Notes: generated by a model not told the origin, from the sequence alone. A DNA stretch of 64,000 nt from Conservatibacter flavescens (GCF_002795425.1 NZ_PHHA01000018.1:62001-126000), one strand, 5' to 3'. Shown: positions 56,129-64,000, counted from the first letter of the stretch. Translations and numbers: made by a program.

Positions 56129-58504
56129 ATGTCTATCAAAAAAACAACCCTAGCGACGATGATTTTATTATCATTAACTGCTTGTCATCATCATACTCGC
56201 CACGTTGAAAATCCTGCTGACCCTAAATTAAGAAATCAGGTAACGCAACTGACTAATCAACTTAAAGCTCAAGAAAATAAAACGCAAACGACACAAAATA
56301 ACTTGTCGGATGTAGAGAGCAAATTAAATAAAGCCTTAGCCGCTCAAAAAGCTGCAGAGGATAAGTTAAAAAATACACCCAATAATGCACAGTTACAAAA
56401 AGACTTAACTAATGCTAAGAATGAAGTAGCTAAATTGCAAAATCAGCTTAAAAAAGAGGTTGATGCCGTACAAGAAAAAAATAAGACGGTTGCCGACTTG
56501 GAGAAAAAACTTGCGGACACTAATCCAACTTTAAGCCGTGAAGAAGTTTTAGCTAAAGCGGTGGCTGTTGGTTTACCAAGTGGTTGGGCGACAGAATTAG
56601 CCGATGATATGCAAAATAAACCGCTTGCAGATGTACAACGTAAAATTGATTTAACAGTGAAAAGCCGTACATTAAGACTATTAGCAATGAGTTACGGTTT
56701 AGATAATCAAGCAGCGCGTGCATTCCAAAGAGCGAATATGGAAAAAAGTTTTGATGAAGCTGAGGCGATTTTAGCTAAACAGCAAGAAGAACGTGAAAAA
56801 GCTCAACGTGAGGAGTGGGAAAAGCAACAAGCGGAATGGAATAAACGTAACGAACTTTATAATAAACTTTCTGGAATTGGGGTTTATGGCAGCGAAGCAG
56901 ATGAATTTGTGAATACTTATCTCAATAGTGATGAGCAGGAAACCGCTTTAAATCGTTTAATTGCAGAAAAAGAAGAAGCAAGTCGATTGGAAAATAAACG
57001 AAATAATCTGCGTGATCAATTTTATGATGTTGTTCGATTGAGTTACGGTGAGCTTGCAAATACATTTGTAGAGCAATATCTTAATGCAACGGAAGATGAA
57101 ATTGAAACTAAATTGACCGAATTAAAAGAAATCAAAGATATTCTAGAAGCAAAATTTAATGGGACCAGTTTGCCTTATTCTATACAAGATCAATTTTTAG
57201 CAGACAACTTATTTAAAACAGCTACGGAGCAAGATAAAGCTCTAGCTGATCTGTCTGCTAAAAACGAAGCGATTATTTCACAAGCAATGGCAAAGGGCTT
57301 GGATCAAACTGAAGCGAGAAATTTTGCTTATAGCTACTTTAATAACACAGATGCAGAACGAGCAACAGCATTAGAACGCGTGGCTCAAGAAAAAGTGCAA
57401 CGTGAAAATTCTCGTGCTGAACTAACTGCAATGGCAGAAGAGGCGGGTTTATTTGAAGGATATTTTCCTTTTGGTAATAGCAATTATTATGGACAACTAG
57501 ATGGCTTTGTTTCTAATAATTTAGGTAAAAGTAAAGCAGCAGCTAAAATTGCTTTAGACAACCTATTAAAAGATCCTGAAGTGAAAAAAGGGATTTTAGC
57601 GAAGTATGCGAAAGAATTAGGGTTTGAACTATATCAATATTACGGTATTGATATAGGGGAAATTATTGATCAGTTATCTACTCAAGAATTATCGGAAGCA
57701 AAAGCTGAATTAGTAAAAAGAAAAGAGATTACTTCACTTATTAGTGAAGCAAATGTATATAGAGGTTCAAGCTCTTACGAGTTTATTAGAGCATTTGTAA
57801 GCAACTATCTCAAGCAAGATATTTCAGTAGCAGTTGCAGAAGTAGAACGTTTAAAACAGCGTTATGAATTTGTAAAAATTTATTTGGCAAAATTTAATAT
57901 CGATTTAGCTAAAAATAGCTCATATCTCGCTAACATTGATTATCATCTAGAGGATAACGAGGCTCAATTAAATGACTGGATTGGTATCACAAAAGGGCAA
58001 ATTGTAAATATAAACCATAATGATTATAGTTATGGTGATTATAGTTCTGATACCACAAAAATTTATGCTCAAGAGTATTCAACTGTTGTAGGTAGAGATA
58101 CATCTATGGCTAATGGTTATGATGGTTCATTAACTATAACCACCATTGAGGGAACGGAAACCAAAGTATTACCGCAGGAAGGACGAGCTAATTATGTAGG
58201 TAAAGCATTTATTGGAATTGGTGCTAATACTAATGATGAAGGTTCATTATCTTATGATGTAAACTTTACTGAACGCAAAGGTTCGGGAACGATTACAGGT
58301 ATTGAGAGATATGGTGATGTTCTCTTAAATGAAGCACCGATTGTAAATGTGGGGATTGCCGGTACAGCAACCTCATCAAGTGAGACCGGTAACTACGAAC
58401 TGAAATTCTACGGTCCAAATGCCGAAGAAGTAGCAGGTAAAGCCAGCTTTGGTGAAGGCAAGGACATCGGCTTCGGCGGTACTCGTGGAGAGATCCAAAA
58501 ATAA
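56129..58504 (+). CDS. Slam-dependent-type surface lipoprotein with coiled coil, helical repeats and C-terminal TbpB-like barrel
   Basis: A 791-residue lipoprotein from the ATG at 56129 (SD GAGG at 56117-56120). Signal peptide with lipobox LTAC, Cys19 lipidated. Residues about 30-133 are a coiled coil. About 138-620 hold some ten degenerate helical repeats of 35-50 residues with the pattern GL/I-x-A-x-x-F-x-x-x-YL-N. About 640-791 form a beta-rich domain (YVGKAFIGIG, GSLSYDVNFTERKGSGTITGI) ending YELKFYGPNAEEVAGKASFG and GFGGTRGEIQK. That ending is characteristic of TbpB, HpuA and other Slam-exported lipoproteins. It is followed by a Slam gene, so surface display is expected. Ligand unknown: adhesin, nutrient receptor or host-factor binder are all possible. 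Confidence 0.85.
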   Translation: MSIKKTTLATMILLSLTACHHHTRHVENPADPKLRNQVTQLTNQLKAQENKTQTTQNNLSDVESKLNKALAAQKAAEDKLKNTPNNAQLQKDLTNAKNEVAKLQNQLKKEVDAVQEKNKTVADLEKKLADTNPTLSREEVLAKAVAVGLPSGWATELADDMQNKPLADVQRKIDLTVKSRTLRLLAMSYGLDNQAARAFQRANMEKSFDEAEAILAKQQEEREKAQREEWEKQQAEWNKRNELYNKLSGIGVYGSEADEFVNTYLNSDEQETALNRLIAEKEEASRLENKRNNLRDQFYDVVRLSYGELANTFVEQYLNATEDEIETKLTELKEIKDILEAKFNGTSLPYSIQDQFLADNLFKTATEQDKALADLSAKNEAIISQAMAKGLDQTEARNFAYSYFNNTDAERATALERVAQEKVQRENSRAELTAMAEEAGLFEGYFPFGNSNYYGQLDGFVSNNLGKSKAAAKIALDNLLKDPEVKKGILAKYAKELGFELYQYYGIDIGEIIDQLSTQELSEAKAELVKRKEITSLISEANVYRGSSSYEFIRAFVSNYLKQDISVAVAEVERLKQRYEFVKIYLAKFNIDLAKNSSYLANIDYHLEDNEAQLNDWIGITKGQIVNINHNDYSYGDYSSDTTKIYAQEYSTVVGRDTSMANGYDGSLTITTIEGTETKVLPQEGRANYVGKAFIGIGANTNDEGSLSYDVNFTERKGSGTITGIERYGDVLLNEAPIVNVGIAGTATSSSETGNYELKFYGPNAEEVAGKASFGEGKDIGFGGTRGEIQK

Positions 58505-58526
58505 TTTAAATTCACCTTAATTTGAT

Positions 58527-58546
58527 GGGGCGTAGTGATACGCCCC
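58527..58546 (+). terminator. Hairpin between lipoprotein gene and slam
   Basis: GGGGCGTA and TACGCCCC form a perfect 8-bp stem with a GTGA loop, then TGTTT. It lies in the 77-nt gap and could attenuate or process the transcript, lowering translocon relative to client. It is a weak intrinsic terminator at best. Confidence 0.55.
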
Positions 58547-58581
58547 TGTTTCCATTTCATCAGCCTTAAAGTTATCGTAAA

Positions 58582-60015
58582 ATGCAAAAAATCCTTAAAA
58601 TTAGTCCGCTTGTGTTGATGATTTCAACCGCATTTGCACAAGAGGTAAACACCATTTCAGCCCCGAAGCCGATTTTCTTTGAAGATCAGTCCTTTGAGCC
58701 AGAGCAACCTGCCGTAAAAAATCAGTCAAAGGTGGAGGCATTACCGAGTTCTGTGAGATTGACAGAACCACTGTCTGCCGATAAGTTGGAACAGCAGATC
58801 ACCCAAATGCTTATTCAGCAAAATTGGCAAGCGTTAAAGCCGTTATTGGCTCAGTATCAAATTCAGCCAAATAGAGATGAAATTTTAATCCGATATGCAC
58901 AGGGGGCGTTAGCTCGTGCAGAAAAAGATTACCCGCAGGCGGTGAAATTGTACCAACAAATTACCGTTGATAATCCCAATTTAATTTATCCTCAATTTGA
59001 TTTGGGGGTAATGTTATTTGAGAATAAACAATATCTTCAAGCAGAACAGACATTAAAACAGGTTCAGCCTTATTTATCGGTTGAAATGCAAAAATTAACC
59101 GACCGTTATTTGCAAGCGATCGAACAAGCCCAAGGCTGGCAGATGGATTTCCGTTTGCAATATATTCAAACGGATAATGTAAATAATGCGTCTAGCCAGC
59201 GAGAAATTCAGTTAGGCGGAATGACTTTTATTAAAGAAGAAGGCTCTTTGCCTCAAAAGGCAACGGGCTTTCGTTATGGTATTGGTGCAAGCAAAGAAAC
59301 CAATTTAAGCGGTCATTATTTTTTGACGTTAAATGGCGATATTGGCGGTGTACATTATTGGGATAATCAAGATTATAATGAAAAATCGCTCTATTTTTCT
59401 ACGGGTTTAAAATATCGTAGCTATATTCATACGGCATCTATTTCGCCTTTCTGGGAGCAAAATTGGCTTGGTTCTGCTCGTTATAGCCAAAATTATGGGG
59501 TCAATATCGCTTATAGCCGTGAGTTATCGGATAAATTTTCGTTATCCAATCGTTTTACCCATACGCAAAAACGGTATAAAGATAAAAATACCGCAGCACG
59601 TTATGATGGCTACTTAAATGGGTTAAATAGCACACTGTATTATTATTTAAATCCAAATATCACATTATTTGTCGGGGCGGATTTTCAACGAGAGATTAAC
59701 CGAGATAAAGCGGAAAGTTCCAATAAATGGGGCGGTAATATAGGTACAATTCTGCGTGCGAAACAGATTGGATTACGCCTAAGCGGTGGTTACTTTAAAC
59801 GCCATTTTAGAGCCAATAATTTTTACACCCAAAATCAATATAAGCGTTTAGATAAAGAACGGCAATTTAATGCCTCAATTTGGCACGAAAAATTGCAGTG
59901 GAAAGGCTTTGTACCGAAATTAAATTATAAATATCGCCGAATAGACAGTAATATCCCACAGTTTTATGCTCGACAAAATTCGGAATGGTTTATGACGGTG
60001 GAGAAAGTGTTTTAA
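58582..60015 (+). CDS. Slam-type surface lipoprotein assembly modulator (outer-membrane translocon)
   Basis: A 477-residue outer-membrane protein: signal peptide cleaved after STAFA (about 19), a proline-rich linker, and an N-terminal TPR domain (about 66-180: NWQALKPLLAQYQIQPNRDE, AEKDYPQAVKLYQQI, QYLQAEQTLKQV). A C-terminal beta-barrel (about 187-477) with alternating aromatic strands ends in VEKVF. This matches Slam/DUF560 proteins, which move lipoproteins such as TbpB to the cell surface. It lies 77 nt after its presumed client; no strong SD is visible. The stop is immediately followed by a transposase fragment, so the 3' edge is an insertion junction. Confidence 0.88.
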   Translation: MQKILKISPLVLMISTAFAQEVNTISAPKPIFFEDQSFEPEQPAVKNQSKVEALPSSVRLTEPLSADKLEQQITQMLIQQNWQALKPLLAQYQIQPNRDEILIRYAQGALARAEKDYPQAVKLYQQITVDNPNLIYPQFDLGVMLFENKQYLQAEQTLKQVQPYLSVEMQKLTDRYLQAIEQAQGWQMDFRLQYIQTDNVNNASSQREIQLGGMTFIKEEGSLPQKATGFRYGIGASKETNLSGHYFLTLNGDIGGVHYWDNQDYNEKSLYFSTGLKYRSYIHTASISPFWEQNWLGSARYSQNYGVNIAYSRELSDKFSLSNRFTHTQKRYKDKNTAARYDGYLNGLNSTLYYYLNPNITLFVGADFQREINRDKAESSNKWGGNIGTILRAKQIGLRLSGGYFKRHFRANNFYTQNQYKRLDKERQFNASIWHEKLQWKGFVPKLNYKYRRIDSNIPQFYARQNSEWFMTVEKVF

Positions 60016-60019
60016 AACT

Positions 60020-60136
60020 TATGCGGATCTTGAACAAACTCTCCACGACTACATTCGTTATTACAATAATGAGCGTATTCAGATAAAATTAAAAGGACTG
60101 AGTCCAGTACAATACCGAAATCAGTCCTGTGATTAG
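60020..60136 (+). pseudogene. IS3-family (IS150-like) transposase remnant
   Basis: Thirty-eight codons plus stop read YADLEQTLHDYIRYYNNERI and then end LKGLSPVQYRNQSCD. This is the C-terminus of an IS3-family OrfB (DDE integrase): the YYNNERIQ and GLSPVQYR segments are diagnostic. Everything upstream of it is missing; it begins 5 nt after the slam stop. The IS terminal repeat follows directly. Confidence 0.9.
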
Positions 60137-60137
60137 T

Positions 60138-60162
60138 GTCTAACTTTTTGGGGTCAGATCAA
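60138..60162 (+). repeat. IS3-family terminal repeat, right copy
   Basis: A 25-base sequence starting GTCTAACTTTTTGGGG and ending CAGATCAA. It directly follows the transposase stop, as the right inverted repeat of IS3 elements does, and matches 55951-55975 at 24 of 25 positions in the same orientation. A Hin-type uptake core begins 5 nt later (60167), marking return to resident DNA. Confidence 0.88.
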
Positions 60163-60194
60163 TTTTACCGCACTTTTTTATGTAACATGATAAT

Positions 60195-61490
60195 TTACTT
60201 GGCAAATATTTTATCTTGCTCTTGACGTAATTTGTAGATTAAGGTGGAAGTATCCAACTCAATCATATCCAGTGTGATCAATTGGCCTTTTTTCGCATCT
60301 TTCAACATACGAGCATTTTTATTTACCAAGCCGTAAGGCACGTAGCCTTTGGCATCGGATTCTTGTTTGGTGGCGATGGAACCGTGAGTGGTGTAACCGC
60401 CGATTCCGTCAATGGTTTCACCTGCTTTGAGATCTTTTTTCGCAACGGTGATACATTCACTGACCAAATCGCCTTTCGGTACGATGGTGGCTTCGTTGTC
60501 AATGACAGCTTTGGCAACGCTTAACGGAGTTTCGAGATTACATAAATGATATGGACGATAAAGCACCCATAACGGTCCTGGCCCCATACTGTGATAACGC
60601 CATTGGTAAGCGATTTCTTCATTTTGATTGGAAACCACCACGAACACACCTGGCGCAATGCCATTGACGTATTCTACGACACCGTGTCTGTTTAAAATAC
60701 CACCTTCAGATTTTAAGCGATATAAATCCGGTAAGTCTTTTACAGTGCCTTGTACGCCGTGACCGCCGATAACATCAGGGATTAGTCCAGTTGCATTAGA
60801 CATTGCCGTCATTTCTACCATCGTTTTTGTTCCGTCTTTGAAAGAGCAGAGCATTTTCGGATTCATTTTACGGCGAATAGCTTCTTCCATCACGGTGTCC
60901 GGATTACATTCATAATCCAATTTGTTATTTTTGCCTTTACCCATCACTTTAACTTCCATTCCAATTGCGGTGGCAAAGTCATAGAGTTCCATGACGGCGC
61001 CTGGTTCATCACCAGCAGAACCTGTATAAATTACGCCATTTTGATCAGCCAAACGTTTTAAATAAGGGCCAATGACGACATCGGTTTCTACGTTTAGCAT
61101 GACGCAATGTTTTTTATTGTTCATGGCATCCGTGGCGACTTTTGCTCCCACATCGGGAATACCGGTAGCATCAATAGCACATTGCACCAAATCAGCATGG
61201 GATACCAAATCAATATTTTCGGTAGCCACATATTTTCCAGCTTCAATCCAACGATTTGCCTCAGCCAGAGTGTTGACAATTTTAATGTCACTGTCATCGA
61301 CACCCGCATATTTGAATGCATTCACTGCACTTTCCACATTAATATCTGCTACGATGGCCGGTGTCATACCTTTCATAAGCACCATTTGGGTGATCATACC
61401 TCGTCCCATTTGGCCTGCACCCACAATCCCTGTTCTAATTGCTTTGCCTTCTTCTGCTAATTTCGCAAGTTTACGATTCATATTTAACAT
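60195..61490 (-). CDS. Homoserine dehydrogenase-like NAD(P)-binding protein with SAF domain
   Basis: A 431-residue oxidoreductase-like protein. The N-terminal Rossmann domain is IRTGIVGAGQMGRGMITQM, the middle has YTGSAGDEPGAVMELYDFA and MEMTAMSNATGLIPDVIGGHG, and the C-terminal SAF-like part has VAKKDLKAGETIDGIGGYTTHG. It belongs to the predicted homoserine dehydrogenase-like family often found with sugar-alcohol genes. It is last in the glucitol-type PTS operon, where E. coli has the sorbitol-6-phosphate dehydrogenase srlD. Its reaction is unknown; oxidation of a phosphorylated polyol is a guess from context. SD GGAGA supports the ATG at 61490. Confidence 0.82.
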   Translation of the reverse strand: MLNMNRKLAKLAEEGKAIRTGIVGAGQMGRGMITQMVLMKGMTPAIVADINVESAVNAFKYAGVDDSDIKIVNTLAEANRWIEAGKYVATENIDLVSHADLVQCAIDATGIPDVGAKVATDAMNNKKHCVMLNVETDVVIGPYLKRLADQNGVIYTGSAGDEPGAVMELYDFATAIGMEVKVMGKGKNNKLDYECNPDTVMEEAIRRKMNPKMLCSFKDGTKTMVEMTAMSNATGLIPDVIGGHGVQGTVKDLPDLYRLKSEGGILNRHGVVEYVNGIAPGVFVVVSNQNEEIAYQWRYHSMGPGPLWVLYRPYHLCNLETPLSVAKAVIDNEATIVPKGDLVSECITVAKKDLKAGETIDGIGGYTTHGSIATKQESDAKGYVPYGLVNKNARMLKDAKKGQLITLDMIELDTSTLIYKLRQEQDKIFAK

Positions 61491-61511
61491 TGTTTTTCTC
61501 CATTAATTTCA

Positions 61512-61883
61512 TTAAATAATTTTGATTTGGCAGCCTACATAAATGTCTGCTGCGGATATTTTTTCATTGCCTTTTACATTGATATAACCCGGCATCTTGG
61601 CTTCACTTTCACCGTTGAAACACAATGTACAATGTCCTAATTCTTTAAAAGTGCGCTGGGCTTCTTCGCCTACGGCGGTAATTTCAAATTGTTTATCACC
61701 GAAATAGAGGGTGTCGCCAGCGACTAAAGGGCTGAGTACTTCAGATTTTGAGTGTAATACGGCGACTTCTTTCAGCTCTTCGGGCGCGCCGTGATTAAAT
61801 AAAATAATGAAATTCAGGCTTTCATCTTCCAAAAACATTAAAGCTTCTTCGCCCCATTCTGTTATTTCACTGTAATATTTCAT
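61512..61883 (-). CDS. srlB: PTS glucitol/sorbitol-specific EIIA
   Basis: A 123-residue EIIA of the glucitol family: EITEWGEEALMFLEDESLNFIILFNHGAPEEL has the phospho-accepting His in FNHGAP, then VLSPLVAGDTLYFGDKQFEITAVG and HCTLCFNG. It relays phosphate from HPr to the EIIB domain. The ATG at 61883 follows AAAGGA and matches E. coli SrlB (123 aa); the frame stays open upstream into srlE but without family similarity. Confidence 0.94.
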   Translation of the reverse strand: MKYYSEITEWGEEALMFLEDESLNFIILFNHGAPEELKEVAVLHSKSEVLSPLVAGDTLYFGDKQFEITAVGEEAQRTFKELGHCTLCFNGESEAKMPGYINVKGNEKISAADIYVGCQIKII

Positions 61884-61950
61884 AAGTATTCCTTTGATAT
61901 GATGTTGATTATGTTGCCGCTGTTTGGCGGCTGCCTTGTAAGTCATATGT

Positions 61951-62955
61951 TTAGTACAGACCAAAGCTGCATAAGTAAGCGATAATCACCGCTAACGGGC
62001 CGGTAATCAGGCGTGAGTACAATACTGCCGGTACTCCGTATTCAATGGTGTCAGGATCAGCTTCTCCCAAACTTAGCCCCACAGGAATAAAGTCCGCACC
62101 TACTTGGGCGTTAATGGCAAATAATGCTGGCAATGCGTATTGTGGAGGAATATGACCTAAACCAATCTGCACTCCCAGTAATGTTCCGACAACTTGCGCT
62201 ATCACGGCTCCAGGACCGAGTACCGGAGAAATGAACGGCAAGGCACAGATGAATGAAATAGCAACCATGCCAGGCAGGGTACTGGCTAACGGTGAAATAG
62301 TTTTGGCGATCACATCGCCCACACCGGAGGCTTGAATAATCCCCAGTATCATGGCAACGAAAGCCATAAACGGTAGAATGCTTTTCACCACCATATCAAT
62401 GGTTTCACGCCCTGCTTGATAGAATTTGTTGACTACACCACCAATACCGATACCTAAACGAGTAACAAAGTTTTTCGGCTTATCGGCGTTCATTTTGGCA
62501 ATTTCCGCTTTGGCTTGCTCTTTGGTTTTCGGGTGATAATCGGTTTCTTGGGAGCTTGCGGCTTGTGATGAAGTCGCAAGGTTTTCCTCAGTGGCATAGG
62601 ACAGGCAATTTTCTTTTACATCGGATACGTAAAGTTCCTCCGTAATAAATTGTGCCAATGGGCCTACTTTGCCTACCGGAGTTAAATTTACGGTCAAAAT
62701 ATTTTTGCGAGGATAGACGCCACAACGAGCAGTACCACCGCAATCTACTATAGCCAGCAAAACCTCATCATCAGGAACACCGGTGTTAAAACCATCAACC
62801 GCTTCCGCACCGGTCATTTCCGCAATTTTTGCGGCTAACGGGTGAATACCGCCGCCTACGACACTGATGATTTTATTTTTCTTTTCAGTTGGTTGAACGA
62901 ATAGTGGTCCGCCCCAGCCGCCAGATCCTTTTTTAATTACAATTGCTTTGTACAT
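61951..62955 (-). CDS. srlE: PTS glucitol/sorbitol-specific EIIB and membrane domain (EIIBC2-type)
   Basis: A 334-residue protein. The N-terminal EIIB domain ([37 protein letters not shown] type) has the phospho-Cys in [11 protein letters not shown] linker and a membrane domain (about 185-334) follow, with [42 protein letters not shown] and [32 protein letters not shown]. Length fits E. coli SrlE (319). Middle gene of srlA-srlE-srlB. Confidence 0.94.
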   Translation of the reverse strand: MYKAIVIKKGSGGWGGPLFVQPTEKKNKIISVVGGGIHPLAAKIAEMTGAEAVDGFNTGVPDDEVLLAIVDCGGTARCGVYPRKNILTVNLTPVGKVGPLAQFITEELYVSDVKENCLSYATEENLATSSQAASSQETDYHPKTKEQAKAEIAKMNADKPKNFVTRLGIGIGGVVNKFYQAGRETIDMVVKSILPFMAFVAMILGIIQASGVGDVIAKTISPLASTLPGMVAISFICALPFISPVLGPGAVIAQVVGTLLGVQIGLGHIPPQYALPALFAINAQVGADFIPVGLSLGEADPDTIEYGVPAVLYSRLITGPLAVIIAYLCSFGLY

Positions 62956-62985
62956 AATGTCACCTTAAATCCTGTTATTAATGAA

Positions 62986-63504
62986 TTACTCTGCTTTGGA
63001 ACGCATATAGAGATAAATTTTTTCGGTAATGACACCGCGCAGGAAAATCACAATAACCCCCACAAGGAAATATCGAATAGCTAAATCACCCAACGGTAAT
63101 CCCAACGTTGTGATACCTGCAGCAATGCCCATATAAACAAAGAGTTCACCGCCGTTGGCGTGCGGGAATAAGCCGGTGACAGGATGTAAAAAACTGACAT
63201 TGGCATCAAAGAAAGCCGGTTTATATTTTTGTTCTACAAACCGCCCGAAGGTATAGCTCATGGGATTTCCTAGAAATAGCACGGCTAAAATCGGTAATAC
63301 GGTATAGCGGGTAATAATGTTTTTAGTCGCTAGCTGTGCAATACTATGCACACGTTCTTCCCCAATTAATTTGATGATTGAGCTAACGGCAGTCATCAAA
63401 ATAATAATCAGTGGAATAATGCCAGTAACCCAGCTTGAGAAAATGCCTGCACCGGTTTTAAATAAATCAATAAAGCCATTGGCAAGTGCGGTAATAAATT
63501 CCAT
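62986..63504 (-). CDS. srlA: PTS glucitol/sorbitol-specific EIIC
   Basis: A 172-residue membrane protein with GFIDLFKTGAGIFSSWVTGIIPLIIILMTA, GEERVHSIAQLATKNIITRYTVLPILAVLFLGNPMSYTFGRFV and HPVTGLFPHANGGELFVYMGIA, as in E. coli SrlA (187 aa). It forms the sugar-alcohol channel with SrlE. An uptake core (63484) overlaps its first codons. gutM lies 23 nt upstream. Confidence 0.94.
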   Translation of the reverse strand: MEFITALANGFIDLFKTGAGIFSSWVTGIIPLIIILMTAVSSIIKLIGEERVHSIAQLATKNIITRYTVLPILAVLFLGNPMSYTFGRFVEQKYKPAFFDANVSFLHPVTGLFPHANGGELFVYMGIAAGITTLGLPLGDLAIRYFLVGVIVIFLRGVITEKIYLYMRSKAE

Positions 63505-63527
63505 AGTTTTCTCCTAAAGAAATATAA

Positions 63528-63908
63528 TTAATTTTCAAGTTTATTTTTTAGTAGGGTAAGAGCTTGAATATAGGCTTGATACCTCCTGCTTTTTTGCTGC
63601 GTGAGTTCGTTGTAATGAGCTAATAATTCCTTTACGTTTTTTCCAATAATTTCATTATTGGTTTTAAAGCGATTAAAAATCGTCATGCCGTTTAATACAC
63701 GGGCATCTAATATTGTTCCGTCTGTATTACAGGTTAAAATGACGTATTCACTATTAAAAATATGTTCTCTACCGCCGACAGCAAGATTATTATTTTCTTT
63801 TTTTATTTCTTTCATGGTTTGACGAAAATTTCTAACTTGCCAAAATGCACCGAATGCTTGTAAGGAAACTAATATTAAGAAAATTAAAAAGACAATATGT
63901 ATATTCAT
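63528..63908 (-). CDS. gutM: Glucitol operon activator protein GutM
   Basis: A 126-residue protein with an N-terminal hydrophobic segment (about 4-26) and FRQTMKEIKKENNNLAVGGREH, YVILTCNTDGTILDARVLNGMTIFNRFK, the GutM pattern (E. coli 119 aa). In E. coli it activates the gut/srl operon. Its ATG overlaps the stop of the upstream regulator by one base (TAATG). Placement ahead of srlA differs from E. coli, where it follows the enzymes. Confidence 0.88.
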   Translation of the reverse strand: MNIHIVFLIFLILVSLQAFGAFWQVRNFRQTMKEIKKENNNLAVGGREHIFNSEYVILTCNTDGTILDARVLNGMTIFNRFKTNNEIIGKNVKELLAHYNELTQQKSRRYQAYIQALTLLKNKLEN

Positions 63909-64000
63909 TAATTTATTCCCTGCTTATTTAATAGTTTTAAGGCAGATTTCAGATCGATAATTAATGTATTAATATAGCCACCATTAATTGCCCCATAAAC
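63908..64000 (-). CDS. C-terminus of a sugar-binding transcriptional regulator (SorC/DeoR type), partial
   Basis: Thirty codons and a TAA are readable, beginning VYGAINGGYINTLIIDLKSA and ending in KLLNKQGIN. A GGYIN-TLI-D-x-x-A-x-x-LL ending is typical of the sugar-phosphate-binding domain of SorC-family regulators; E. coli SrlR is DeoR-type instead. It overlaps the gutM start by one base, so it heads or lies within the PTS operon. The rest is beyond the right edge. Confidence 0.6.
   Translation of the reverse strand, partial: VYGAINGGYINTLIIDLKSALKLLNKQGIN

Noticed and set aside
58018-58050. Short direct repeats GATTATAGT in the lipoprotein gene, as a possible contingency tract
   Set aside because: There are only two imperfect copies encoding DYSYGDYS, too few for efficient slippage.
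61072-61506. Plus-strand frames opposite the homoserine dehydrogenase-like gene
   Set aside because: They are complementary-frame artefacts of a strongly coding minus-strand gene.

Overview
This 64 kb window comes from a Pasteurellaceae chromosome of the Haemophilus/Pasteurella (Hin-type) branch. The 9-base DNA-uptake core AAGTGCGGT occurs about 32 times on either strand. Gene content and local order (hemH-menI-ydiJ-ompA-pab; lysS-prfB / dsbC-recJ-mtnN; tatD-holB-tmk-mltG; rsfS-rlmH-mrdA-rodA-rlpA-dacA) match that family. The species cannot be fixed from sequence alone; a Pasteurella-like organism fits best. No rRNA, tRNA or CRISPR array was seen.

Layout. 1-7.6 kb: a 4-hydroxyphenylacetate (4-HPA) catabolic locus. 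On the minus strand are the AraC-type activator hpaA, a three-gene TRAP transporter and a split hpaG; divergently on the plus strand are the monooxygenase hpaB and its flavin reductase hpaC. 7.6-18.5 kb: hemH, menI, the D-2-hydroxyacid dehydrogenase ydiJ, ompA, a compact ogt-pabB-pabC-pabA cluster, fadL and divergent yfcZ. 18.6-29.8 kb: an AhpD-like protein, lysS, prfB with its programmed frameshift, an FNT channel, dsbC-recJ with a second thioredoxin-fold protein, mtnN, a YdcZ transporter, hemN and yihI. 29.9-37.4 kb: a CorC-type protein, a DUF1523 protein, tatD-holB-tmk-mltG, serA and rpiA. 37.5-44.2 kb: ubiE-ubiJ-ubiB, tatABC, an EamA transporter and hemB. 44.2-55.3 kb: anaerobic ribonucleotide reductase nrdDG, queC under a preQ1 riboswitch, rhlB, and the ribosome/cell-wall cluster rsfS-rlmH-mrdA-rodA-rlpA-dacA. 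55.3-60.2 kb: an accessory segment. 60.2 kb to the end: a glucitol-type PTS operon that runs off the right edge.

The most unusual part is 55.95-60.16 kb: a surface-lipoprotein/Slam cassette. A 791-residue lipoprotein carries a coiled coil, about ten degenerate helical repeats and a C-terminal TbpB-like beta domain. It is followed by a Slam-type outer-membrane translocon. The pair is bounded by two directly repeated IS3-family terminal sequences and a transposase remnant. It carries an uptake sequence of the other Pasteurellaceae clade (ACAAGCGGT), and the candidate promoter has a ten-T tract inside its -35/-10 spacer. I infer a horizontally acquired and possibly phase-variable surface antigen or receptor system.

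Regulatory sites readable from the sequence include a class I preQ1 riboswitch (queC), two NrdR boxes exactly 31 bp apart over the nrdD promoter, a near-consensus CRP site, a PurR-like box at rpiA, a FadR-like site at fadL, a perfect 16-bp palindrome before the TRAP operon and several strong terminators.
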